The notes under the pieces were generated by a model. That model saw only the letters and a program-made list of their open reading frames with translations. It was not told the DNA's origin and ran no database searches. From positions 1 through 25,808 of the forward strand of contig CAYWXT010000057.1 in NCBI GenBank assembly GCA_964462125.1: DNA of 25,808 nt, given 5' to 3'. This document shows positions 1 to 6,948 of the stretch, piece after piece (position 1 is the stretch's first letter; every line of letters starts with the position of its first letter). The translations under genes were made by a program, and so were the position numbers. This DNA comes from JAWLFY01 sp964462125 (GTDB lineage: Bacteria; Planctomycetota; Planctomycetia; Pirellulales; Pirellulaceae).

Positions 1-497
1 AACGCCAGTGACCGGGCCACGTTGTTTCCGTCCCCGACAAACACGAGGTGCTTACCGGACGTTTCCCCGAACACCTCGTGAATGGTCAGCGCGTCGGCAA
101 TCGCCTGGCAGGGATGGCTCACGTCGGTCAGGCTGTTGATCACCGGCATCGCATGAAAGCTCGCCAGCTCTTCGACATCGGCGTGCAGTTTGGCGCGGCA
201 GGCAACGACATCGACGAACTGGCCGAGCACCTGCGTGAAGTCCGACGGGGCTTCCCGCTTTCCCCAGCCGACGTCCGCCCCCAGGAACAGGCTCGAACCC
301 CCGAGCTGCGCGATCCCGCTCTCAAAGCTGACCCGCGTCCGCAGGCTCGGCTTTTGGAACAGCAGTGCGAGCACGCGCCGTTCCAGGATCGCTGGCCGTT
401 GCCCCCGGGCGAGCTCCGCTTTCAAAAACAGTGCCGTGTTCATCACGCACCGCAGCTCATCCGTCGTCAAGTCGAAAAGGGTTAGCAGGTGTCTCAT
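1..497 (-). CDS. argF: Ornithine carbamoyltransferase, partial (C-terminus beyond the window)
   Basis: This enzyme transfers the carbamoyl group of carbamoyl phosphate to ornithine to make citrulline, in cytosolic arginine synthesis. Translating the minus strand from ATG 497 gives 165 residues before the window edge. The carbamoyl-phosphate motif is visible as FQKPSLRTRVSFE (about residues 47-59), and HPCQ follows at residues 128-131 in the context SLTDVSHPCQAIAD. The start ATG overlaps the TGA of the argD-like gene (ATGA), so the two are probably translationally coupled. It is the last visible gene of argB-argD-argF. The ornithine-binding C-terminal domain is not visible. Catalytic motifs look intact, in contrast to the gene just upstream. 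The family assignment is firm; aspartate carbamoyltransferase is unlikely given the arginine-operon context. Confidence 0.95.
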   Translation of the reverse strand, partial: MRHLLTLFDLTTDELRCVMNTALFLKAELARGQRPAILERRVLALLFQKPSLRTRVSFESGIAQLGGSSLFLGADVGWGKREAPSDFTQVLGQFVDVVACRAKLHADVEELASFHAMPVINSLTDVSHPCQAIADALTIHEVFGETSGKHLVFVGDGNNVARSLA

Positions 498-1867
498 GAC
501 GGGAGGCTCGTTTCATTCAAAGGATCAGCAGCGGCTTGCCGTTCCAGGGATTCCAAGGCGACCAACACGTGTCGGAACAATTCATCGAGTTGGGGGGCGG
601 GGAGGACCAGCGGCAGTTGCATGCGAATGGCGTGATCCCCGGCGGCGTCGGCGCGGACACCCTCTCGTTTCAGCCGGTCGAGAAGTTCGTCGGTGTTCAG
701 ATCGGTTTCAATGCCAATCGTCATCCCCAGCACGTGCAGGTCGCGGACGAATTCGAACCCGCCGATCGTCTCGGCCAGTTTCGTCGCCAGGGGCCGGGCC
801 GCCTGCCGCGTTGCAGCCAGCACCTGCCGCTGGGCCACCTGACGCAACGTGGTCTCAAGCAGGGCGCGTTGAAGTGGAAATCGATCGATGTCCACGATCG
901 GGCGTTCGGTCAAACGGCGCGAGGCGAGCACCAGCCCGCCCGAGACACCGCCGAACAGCCCACCGGCGAGTACCACCGCGTCGGCTTCCACTTCAGCGAT
1001 CTCGCGAAAGGTAAAGGGGCTCCCGGTGGCCCCGAAGCAGAGTTGTGATTCATCGATCACCAACAGCGCGTCACGGGCGCGACAACACTCCGCAGCCTGT
1101 TGAAGAAACGGGCGGTCGAGCGGGCGACCGGCGTCGGACCAATTCATAGGGGTGAGCAGCACGCAGGCGGTCTCCTCATCGATCGCGGCGTCCAACGCAC
1201 CGGTGTCGCCCGCGGGGACGTGCGTGAAGCCAGGCATCATCGGTCCCAAGCCACGGTGCAGTTCGGGGCGGCCGCTGGCCGAACGGCAAACGCCGCTGCG
1301 GCCGTGGTCGCTGCCGACCAACGCGATCGTGCGAAATCGCCCGTCGCCGTCTCGCCGCCGCGCATGGGCGATCACCGTTTCGAGCGCCGCATCGGCGGAG
1401 TCGCAGAGGATGACCGACTCGGCTGTGACCCCAGCGACGGCCGTGACCCCAGCGACGGCAGCTCCCGCGCTGGCGACATCAGCACCGCCCTGCTCCGCGA
1501 GGTCCGTCCCCGTTTCCACCCCCGGTCCCGGTGAGGCGCCGAGTGCTTCGCCGAGCGTCTCCATGAATGGCCCCGGCGATTCCTCCCCCTCCGTTTCCTG
1601 CCGCGCAAGGGGGTCTCCCAAGTACCCGTCGGACAATCCCCGAATCGTCTCGGCCAGCGGTTCAAAGCCGAAGCCGAACAGGCATGTTCGCCCGGCCAGG
1701 GCATCGAGCAATCGGCGGCCTTGGGCATCTCGCCGGATGATTCCCGAGAACTCCACCGGCGCTCGGGGCTCCGGCTCTCGGGGCTCCGGCTCTCGGGGCT
1801 CCGGCTCTCGGGGCTCCGGCTCTCGGGGCTGGGCCAGCTGGTGGTCCGGGACGTTGGGAACGCTCAT
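494..1867 (-). CDS. argD: ArgD-like class-III aminotransferase homologue lacking the PLP lysine (probable pseudoenzyme)
   Basis: The 457-aa product follows acetylornithine aminotransferase over most of its length: a GSDHGRSG segment equivalent to the family's SFHGRT, GPMMPGFTHVP, and LLVIDESQ, whose Asp272 would bind the PLP pyridine nitrogen. In ArgD the Schiff-base Lys lies about 29 residues after that Asp, in an AKxLGGG context. Here the matching stretch is VLAGGLFGG, with Gly302 (codon GGT, 964-962) in the Lys position, and the downstream GTTYGGNP-type motif is also missing. The N-terminus carries four PREPE repeats, and a low-complexity insert around residues 85-145 includes VAGVTA twice. 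Start ATG 1867 was chosen because the open frame upstream overlaps argB. The gene lies between argB and argF and overlaps argF. Normal transaminase activity is unlikely; a structural, regulatory or vestigial role is inference. Confidence 0.85.
   Translation of the reverse strand: MSVPNVPDHQLAQPREPEPREPEPREPEPREPEPRAPVEFSGIIRRDAQGRRLLDALAGRTCLFGFGFEPLAETIRGLSDGYLGDPLARQETEGEESPGPFMETLGEALGASPGPGVETGTDLAEQGGADVASAGAAVAGVTAVAGVTAESVILCDSADAALETVIAHARRRDGDGRFRTIALVGSDHGRSGVCRSASGRPELHRGLGPMMPGFTHVPAGDTGALDAAIDEETACVLLTPMNWSDAGRPLDRPFLQQAAECCRARDALLVIDESQLCFGATGSPFTFREIAEVEADAVVLAGGLFGGVSGGLVLASRRLTERPIVDIDRFPLQRALLETTLRQVAQRQVLAATRQAARPLATKLAETIGGFEFVRDLHVLGMTIGIETDLNTDELLDRLKREGVRADAAGDHAIRMQLPLVLPAPQLDELFRHVLVALESLERQAAADPLNETSLPS
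1762..1830 (-). repeat. 15-bp tandem repeat coding PREPE units
   Basis: Four exact 15-bp copies (CTCGGGGCTCCGGCT on the plus strand) at 1762-1821 are followed by a 9-base partial copy. They are in frame with the argD-like gene and encode a Pro/Arg/Glu string near residues 14-36. Exact identity between copies suggests recent slippage or expansion. A second in-frame repeat of 18 bp, two copies, lies near 1424-1460 and encodes VAGVTA twice. Confidence 0.95.
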
Positions 1868-1992
1868 CAGTCCTTCTCGTGAGAACAGGAAACCGGGACC
1901 TCGCGGCGCTCGGCTGCTGGTCGGTCGCTGGATGTCGGAGTTGCCACACGGACCGAGTCGCGGATGGAAACCGCGGCCCCGCCCGCGCGGCG

Positions 1993-2937
1993 CTACCGGT
2001 GAATCTCCGTCCCGACCCCTTCGGTCGTGTAGATTTCCAGCAACAGGGAATGCCGGAGCCGGCCGTCGATGATGTGCACCTTGCCGACTCCGCGTCCGAG
2101 CGTATCGAGACAGGCTTCGACTTTGGGGATCATGCCCGCCTCGATGATCCCCGCGTCGATCAACTCGCGGGCCTCGGTGGCCGAGAGCGAATGGATGATC
2201 GACTGCGGGTCGTCCTTGTCGCGGCGGACGCCGTTGACATCGGAAAGGAAGACGAGCTTTTCCGCTCCCAAGGCTTGAGCGACCGCCATCGCGGCGGTGT
2301 CGGCATTGACATTGTAACGTTCGCCGCTTGGCCCCTCGCACATCGAGGGAATGATCGGTACCTGGTCGGTGTAGGTCAGCCCCTCGATGACCTCGCGGTC
2401 GACCCGGGTGACGTGACCGACAAAGCCGAGGTCGCCGGCATCCGCGGCTTCGGGATTCGTGACTTCGGGATCCCAGTCGACCAACTTTTCTCCGAACAGG
2501 ACATTGGTGGTTTGGAACGAGAGGTTCATGGCCCGGCCGCCAAGCCGTTCCATCTGCTCGGTCAGGTGGACATTGATCTCACCGGCGAGCACCCGCTCGA
2601 CCGTCTTCAGGGTCGCTGCATCGGTGACTCGGCGGCCGCGGACAAAGCTCGTTTCGATTTCGTCTTCGGCCAGCGCGCGGTTGATCGCCTTGCCCCCCCC
2701 GTGCACGACGACGGGCCGCATCCCGACCGAATCCATGAAGATCACATCGAGCAGGGTGTGGCGGAGGGCATCTTCGTCATCCAGCAAACTCCCTCCTAGC
2801 TTGATCACGGTCGTCTTGCCCCGGAACCGCCGGATCCATCCCATCGCTTCGATCAGCGTGTCGGCTTTGGCGATCGCTTGCTCCACGCAAGATTCTCCGA
2901 TTGGGGGTGCCAGGGAGGCGGCGTCGGTCAATATCAT
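1993..2937 (-). CDS. argB: Acetylglutamate kinase
   Basis: ArgB phosphorylates N-acetylglutamate in the second step of arginine synthesis. The 314-aa product has the amino-acid-kinase signature TTVIKLGGSLL near residue 42, VVVHGGGKAIN around residue 77, GFVGHV, and the NVNADTAAMAVAQALGAEKLVFLSDVNGV block that contributes to substrate and ATP binding. EAGMIPKVEACL near the C-terminus is also typical. ATG 2937 was chosen; an in-frame GTG at 2943 would add two residues, and neither has a clear Shine-Dalgarno sequence. It is the first gene of the leftward arginine operon, with 125 bases to the argD-like start. A promoter is visible about 40 bases upstream. All expected catalytic motifs appear intact. 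Confidence 0.96.
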   Translation of the reverse strand: MILTDAASLAPPIGESCVEQAIAKADTLIEAMGWIRRFRGKTTVIKLGGSLLDDEDALRHTLLDVIFMDSVGMRPVVVHGGGKAINRALAEDEIETSFVRGRRVTDAATLKTVERVLAGEINVHLTEQMERLGGRAMNLSFQTTNVLFGEKLVDWDPEVTNPEAADAGDLGFVGHVTRVDREVIEGLTYTDQVPIIPSMCEGPSGERYNVNADTAAMAVAQALGAEKLVFLSDVNGVRRDKDDPQSIIHSLSATEARELIDAGIIEAGMIPKVEACLDTLGRGVGKVHIIDGRLRHSLLLEIYTTEGVGTEIHR

Positions 2938-2978
2938 GGGCACCGCCCAGTGAGTGCTGGGTTGTGGAAAAACCGACG

Positions 2979-3007
2979 AATGTACGAGCCGGTCTGGAGC
3001 CGGTCAA
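2979..3007 (-). promoter_or_regulatory. Sigma-70-like promoter of the argB operon
   Basis: On the minus strand TTGACC (3007-3002) and TACATT (2984-2979) are separated by exactly 17 bases, about 40 bases before the argB ATG. The spacer and its edge contain GACCGGCTC twice (plus-strand copies 2986-2994 and 2997-3005) with an 11-base period, a plausible operator. This is a consensus match only. Confidence 0.6.
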
Positions 3008-3038
3008 CTGATCGTGAACCAAGCTGCGGAGGACGAAG

Positions 3039-3866
3039 ATGATTGACGGGCGGTTGCTGGTCGTCGGGGGTGGTCAAATGGGACGGGCGTTGGTGGGAGG
3101 GATGCTGGCCGGGAAGGTGATCGAGGAGGATCGCGTGACCATGGTCGATCCCGATCCACAAGTGCGCGATTGGTGGAACTCCAACCTGCCGCCGGTCCAC
3201 ACCGAGACGGATCTTCACGCCGCGATCGACCAGTGCAACCTGGTGCTGCTGGCGGTCAAGCCGAACGTCATCGGCACCGTGGCCCGGCAAGCGGAGGGGT
3301 TTTGGAACGATCGGCTGGTGGTGTCCATCGCCGCCGGTATCGGGCTGGGGCAACTGACCGATTGGATCGCCCATGGGCGGGTGGCGCGGGTCATGCCGAA
3401 CACCCCCGGACTGGTCGGCGCCGGGGCGAGCGCCTATTGTTGTGCTCCAGAGGTCAGCGACCGTGATCGCGATGTGATCGAGGCGATGCTGGGGGCCATC
3501 GGGTTGGTGGTCGCCGTGGAGGAATCGCAGATGGACGCGGTGACCGGGCTGAGCGGCTCGGGGCCAGCCTACATTTACGTCGCGATCGAGGCGTTGGCCG
3601 ATGGCGGGGTCTTGGCCGGACTGTCGCGGCCCCTGGCACTGCAATTAGCGACTCAAACGGTCCTCGGTGCCGCCACGATGGTCGCGGATTCGGGCCGGCA
3701 TCCGGCGGAATTGAAGGACGCCGTGGCGAGTCCCGGCGGAACGACCATTGCCGGGCTGCGTGCGGTGGAGCAAAATGGGCTGAGGAATGCACTGATCGAG
3801 GCCGTCGCGGCTGCTGCCGAACGGAGTCGCCAACTCGGCCGCCCACTTCCGAAGAAGTCTAGCTGA
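3039..3866 (+). CDS. proC: Pyrroline-5-carboxylate reductase
   Basis: ProC reduces 1-pyrroline-5-carboxylate to proline with NAD(P)H, the last step of proline synthesis. The 275-aa protein begins with the Rossmann motif VVGGGQMGRALVGG (residues 8-21). It then shows LLAVKPNVI, the RVMPNTPGLVGAGASAY block, and the family signature GLSGSGPAYIY with PGGTTIAGL in the helical C-terminal dimerisation domain. Length is normal for the family. The start is fixed by a good Shine-Dalgarno GGAGGA at 3028-3033. It is divergent from argB, and its stop is one base from the next ORF, with which it is probably cotranscribed. Confidence 0.96.
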   Translation: MIDGRLLVVGGGQMGRALVGGMLAGKVIEEDRVTMVDPDPQVRDWWNSNLPPVHTETDLHAAIDQCNLVLLAVKPNVIGTVARQAEGFWNDRLVVSIAAGIGLGQLTDWIAHGRVARVMPNTPGLVGAGASAYCCAPEVSDRDRDVIEAMLGAIGLVVAVEESQMDAVTGLSGSGPAYIYVAIEALADGGVLAGLSRPLALQLATQTVLGAATMVADSGRHPAELKDAVASPGGTTIAGLRAVEQNGLRNALIEAVAAAAERSRQLGRPLPKKSS

Positions 3867-3867
3867 G

Positions 3868-4107
3868 ATGGATTTACCGTTGATTCTAATCGATGACAAA
3901 CATGTGCCCCTCTACCGCATTGTCTGGGTGAGCGACGTTCCCCACTTTTGTGGCGAGGAGGACTGCACCCGCGAAGGCGACTACGAGATCCGTCTCGATG
4001 TCGACGATTCCCTGTGGACCAACAGCCAGGGTCGGGACCAGGTGGTCAAGGCGTTGGCCGCTTGGTGCGGCGATCCGCATTCCGACGATGGCGAAGCGGA
4101 ATGGTGA
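3868..4107 (+). CDS. Conserved-looking 79-aa acidic protein downstream of proC
   Basis: This ORF starts one base after the proC stop, so it is probably translated by coupling. The 79-aa product is acidic, with Cys in the FCGEEDC segment (near residues 28-34) and another in AAWCGD (near residue 68). That could allow metal binding, but the spacing matches no family I recognise. There is no signal peptide or membrane segment. It ends 35 bases before the convergent phosphatase gene; a CCGGGG/CCCCGG pairing lies in the gap without a T-run. Tight spacing and absence of stops support a real gene; function is unknown. Confidence 0.7.
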   Translation: MDLPLILIDDKHVPLYRIVWVSDVPHFCGEEDCTREGDYEIRLDVDDSLWTNSQGRDQVVKALAAWCGDPHSDDGEAEW

Positions 4108-4142
4108 CCGCCGGGGGCGGACGGTGAAACCCCGGAGGTGAG

Positions 4143-4634
4143 TCAGGCGTCGAACTCATCATCGAAAACGCCTTCGCCGACCAAGGTCTGCAGGATCAAC
4201 GGGCAGCCTTCTTCGAGCATGTCGAGGACTTGGTCGAACCCGTCTTGCTCCCCGTAATAGGGGTCTGGGACATCGTTGGGCCAACCGTCGTCGAGATAAT
4301 CGCCGAACAACCGGATGTGCGACGCCGGTGCCGGAACCATCGACTGGAGGACGGAATAGTTCTGGGTGTCCATCGCTAACACCAAGTCGTAGGCTCCCGG
4401 TTCCAGGTCGCGGGGGACCACTTGCCGCGCCTGGCCGACCAACTCGTAACCGCGCGCCGCGGCCGCCTCCCGCATCCGAGCGTCGGCTGACTCGCCGACG
4501 TGATAGCCATGGGTTCCGGCCGAATCGATCTCGACGTCGAGCAAGTACTCCTCGGCGAACCGCTGCATCACCGCTTGCCCCGCCGGGGAGCGGCAGATGT
4601 TACCCATGCAAACGAACAGGACTCGCTTTGTCAT
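4143..4634 (-). CDS. Low-molecular-weight protein-tyrosine phosphatase
   Basis: The product (163 aa) is a cytosolic phosphatase of the LMW-PTP/arsenate-reductase fold. The P-loop CX5R lies at the N-terminus as VCMGNICRSP (Cys9 to Arg15), and the general-acid loop is PDPYYG with Asp124. Both are intact, and the length is usual for the family. DSAGTHGYHVGE resembles the conserved SAGT block. It converges on the proC operon and has no kinase partner next to it, so its substrate cannot be told from context. The C-terminal tail is acidic. Arsenate reductase is a less likely alternative because the DPYY loop and single-Cys arrangement fit phosphatases better. Confidence 0.93.
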   Translation of the reverse strand: MTKRVLFVCMGNICRSPAGQAVMQRFAEEYLLDVEIDSAGTHGYHVGESADARMREAAAARGYELVGQARQVVPRDLEPGAYDLVLAMDTQNYSVLQSMVPAPASHIRLFGDYLDDGWPNDVPDPYYGEQDGFDQVLDMLEEGCPLILQTLVGEGVFDDEFDA

Positions 4635-5082
4635 CGCAGGTAGATGTTTGGCAAGGGGAAGCTAACAGGAATGGTGTGGACCTTTGCATGATCCCTGAGC
4701 CGACGGCGCTAGCCGCAGGCGCCCAGCGGTATTGATCGTGGAAGCTCAAAGGCCCGTGATTGGGCGTCATCGGCTCGAAATCCGTGGCACTGAAGGCCCC
4801 GGCCGGGTACGGCCGCACCGGGGTGGACGGACGATCTAGGGGAAGCCTAAGTGATTTCTGGCTCGACGTCACCCACCAACGTCGCAGCGGGGGGCGAACC
4901 AAACGGGCTCGCGGGACGTCTGGACCTGCGACGGCGGCTTTGCCGGAAGCCGAGTAGCCTGGGCCCGAAAATGCCAGCGAAAACATTTTGCGGAATAGTT
5001 GCTTGCCTTATCAGGCGACAAGGGTTATGATTTCGCCGTCTTATAAGGAATCCCGCTTCTCCGGCGGTGCATGAGGTTTTCG
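4635..5082 (+). other. Intergenic region with REP-like motif and promoter
   Basis: No convincing gene is seen in these 448 bases; a minus-strand open frame has no recognisable features. A GC-rich motif around 4689-4720 (GCCGACGGCGCTAGCCGC) with a GGCGCTAGCC core resembles dispersed intergenic repeats. The last 80 bases carry the promoter for the zinc-ribbon gene. Confidence 0.5.
5003..5031 (+). promoter_or_regulatory. Sigma-70-like promoter upstream of the zinc-ribbon gene
   Basis: TTGCCT (5003-5008) and TATGAT (5026-5031) are separated by 17 bases, about 50 bases before the ATG at 5083. The surrounding sequence is more AT-rich than the flanks. This is a consensus match only. Confidence 0.55.
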
Positions 5083-5325
5083 ATGTCAGTCCTATTCAGT
5101 CAGTCGTGCCCGACCTGTGGTCGGCGGGTGGAGATTCGAACATCGCTTTTGGGGCAGATTGTAGCATGTCAGCATTGTCGAGCTGAGTTTGTGGCCAATC
5201 CCCAGGCTGGTTTGCCATCCCCTTGCACGGGGCAGGTAGCTCAGGATGAGTTGATGTTACGCGTCGAACGGGCACTGGCGCGCGCCCAAGGGTCACCGGC
5301 GCCAAGCCAATCGACGGTGAGCTGA
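5083..5325 (+). CDS. Small zinc-ribbon protein, 80 aa
   Basis: The protein has two CxxC knuckles, CPTC (Cys9, Cys12) and CQHC (Cys29, Cys32), forming a probable zinc ribbon in the first 35 residues, followed by a short polar tail. ATG 5083 was chosen because TGAGG sits six bases upstream; ATG 5071 in the same frame would add four residues. It stands alone behind its own promoter and converges on the oleA-like gene 29 bases away. No enzymatic domain is present. A role in nucleic-acid or protein binding is likely for the fold but is not shown. Confidence 0.75.
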   Translation: MSVLFSQSCPTCGRRVEIRTSLLGQIVACQHCRAEFVANPQAGLPSPCTGQVAQDELMLRVERALARAQGSPAPSQSTVS

Positions 5326-5354
5326 GAGAGCCTCACCGAAAATTCTTCGCCTTG

Positions 5355-6437
5355 TTAGGGGGTGAAGTTGCCCACCACGGCGGTTTGGTCCCAGTTGGCG
5401 GCGAGCATGACGCTATTGATTCCGGAACCGATTCCGAGCATGGCGACGCGCTCATCGGCGACCATTTCTTCCCGCTGGGCCGCCGCGGCGAGGGTCAGGG
5501 GGAGTGCGACCGAGCCGGTGTTGCCGAGCTGCGGATAGGTGATCGCGTCGCACTCCGGGCACAGCCCCAGTCGCTCAAGCATCGCTGCGCGATGCCGGGA
5601 TCCAACTTGGTGGCAGACGGTGCGGTTGATTGTCGGCCGCTGCCAACCGGTTTCGGCGAGCAGTGCTTCGAACGCCTGGGCTCCGGTTTCGATCCCTTCG
5701 GCCATCAGTTGTTCCGCGTCGGTATCCATCAAGGGCTGCATGCCCGCACCGGCATCTTGGTCACTGCGGCATAGTTCGTTGAACTCGGTTCGCGCCAGGG
5801 CGATCGAGGCGACGAGGGGGGAGCCGTTGCGGGACAGCCGCCGGTGGACCAGCAACCAGGCGCAGCTGCCGGAGCCGATCGTCAGGGAGGCGATTGCCGG
5901 CTTGAGCGTCTTGCGGGTCAGCGATCGATCGCCGTTGAGGGCTTCGATCGTCTGTTCCAGCAGCGGCCGGCTGCTTTCGGTGCCAACGACGATCCCGGCG
6001 TCGATCACTCCCGACTCGATCATCAGCGCGATTTGGGTCGCGCCATTGACCAGCCCGAGGCAGGCATTGGAGAGGTCATAGACCCAGCATTGGGGCGGCA
6101 GGCCGGCTTCATGGTGGACGCGGGACGCGGTCGCCGGTTCCAGGAAATCCCGGCAGACGCTGGCGTGGATCAGGCAACCGACCTGTTGAGGGTCGAAATC
6201 TGCCGCCTCGAGCGCCGCCCGCGCCGTCCGGATGCTCGGGCCGCTGGGGAGTGTCCCGGCGGGCCAGACGCGCCGCTCGCGAATCCCGGTCATCAGCTCC
6301 AATCGGCCCTCGGGGAGCCGCAGGCGGCGGTAGAGCGGATCGAGCCGGTGCTCGATCTCGTCACTCGACCAGACTTCCGTTGGAATCTCGGCACCGATTG
6401 CCTCCAAGCAAACATGTTCGAATCGCACCAAACTCAC
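5355..6437 (-). CDS. OleA/FabH-like 3-oxoacyl-ACP synthase III family protein
   Basis: This is a thiolase-fold condensing enzyme of 360 aa. The active-site Cys is in DLSNACLG (Cys126), the His in CHQVG (His276) and the Asn in QLGNTG (Asn306), so the Cys-His-Asn triad is complete. VCRDFLEPATAS precedes the Cys and supplies a Glu (about residue 100), like the extra catalytic Glu of OleA, which condenses two fatty acyl-CoAs head to head for long-chain olefins. FabH proper would have a different segment there. No oleB, oleC or oleD homologue is adjacent. GTG 6437 was chosen because recognisable homology begins at RFEHVCLEAIG; GTG 6428 or ATG 6503 are alternatives, and none has a clear ribosome site. 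It is divergent from the C26-like gene. OleA over FabH is moderately supported. Confidence 0.85.
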   Translation of the reverse strand: MSLVRFEHVCLEAIGAEIPTEVWSSDEIEHRLDPLYRRLRLPEGRLELMTGIRERRVWPAGTLPSGPSIRTARAALEAADFDPQQVGCLIHASVCRDFLEPATASRVHHEAGLPPQCWVYDLSNACLGLVNGATQIALMIESGVIDAGIVVGTESSRPLLEQTIEALNGDRSLTRKTLKPAIASLTIGSGSCAWLLVHRRLSRNGSPLVASIALARTEFNELCRSDQDAGAGMQPLMDTDAEQLMAEGIETGAQAFEALLAETGWQRPTINRTVCHQVGSRHRAAMLERLGLCPECDAITYPQLGNTGSVALPLTLAAAAQREEMVADERVAMLGIGSGINSVMLAANWDQTAVVGNFTP

Positions 6438-6586
6438 TCTCGGACAGAAGGAACGCCGTGGCACCGCCGGACGAAGCGGGGACTTCCGCCACATCGTCGC
6501 CATCGCGCGGCGAGCGGGTCAACCTCGCCAAACCGCACCGCCGTCGATCGCGCCTCGCCGAAACGACCTCACCGAAGGCGGGTGAA

Positions 6587-6633
6587 TGCTAGCAAAAGAA
6601 CCGTATTGCTAGCACTGTCTGTAGTGCTAGCAA
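6587..6633. promoter_or_regulatory. Three TGCTAGCA octamers: candidate operator in the divergent spacer
   Basis: The palindromic octamer TGCTAGCA occurs at 6587-6594, 6607-6614 and 6625-6632. The last two lie in a perfect 10-bp inverted repeat (6606-6615 and 6624-6633, spacer TGTCTGTA). Octamer starts are 20 and 18 bases apart, close to two helical turns. The site is in the 511-base gap 6438-6948 between two divergent genes, which holds no other convincing gene; a smaller inverted repeat GATGCAA/TTGCATC lies at 6892-6912. Confidence 0.5.
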
Positions 6634-6948
6634 CGGCCTTGAACGTCAATCTGTGGAATTCTCTTGAACCCTCTGGATCAGTCCCTAATTTCTTCCCCGT
6701 CGCGGGCACGGCACTGTCGCTTTGCCCCACACCAGTGACAACATTTGGCATGGCACACAGATCTCGGGGAGCCTTTCCGGGACGGAGAGGCAAGACGGGG
6801 GAAAACCGGCTTCTCAAGAACTTCGGGTGGGACCGGTCCAGTGGGTGGGGCAGAGCCGTGTGTGTGCGGTGGTGGATTTTGTTCTCTGGTGGATGCAAGA
6901 CGATTTTGCATCGCTTCTCCTTACGCGAATTCGAAGAGGAACTTTCGG

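Noticed and set aside
190..1014. Long plus-strand open frame (274 codons) opposite argF and the argD-like gene
   Set aside because: It is antisense to well-supported genes, has Arg/Pro/Ser-rich composition typical of shadow frames in GC-rich DNA, and shows no family motif.
1762..1830. CRISPR-like array from regularly repeated units
   Set aside because: The 15-bp units are contiguous without spacers and are in frame within a coding sequence.
4600..4986. 128-codon minus-strand frame upstream of the phosphatase gene
   Set aside because: It overlaps the start of the phosphatase, lacks a ribosome site and shows no recognisable features.
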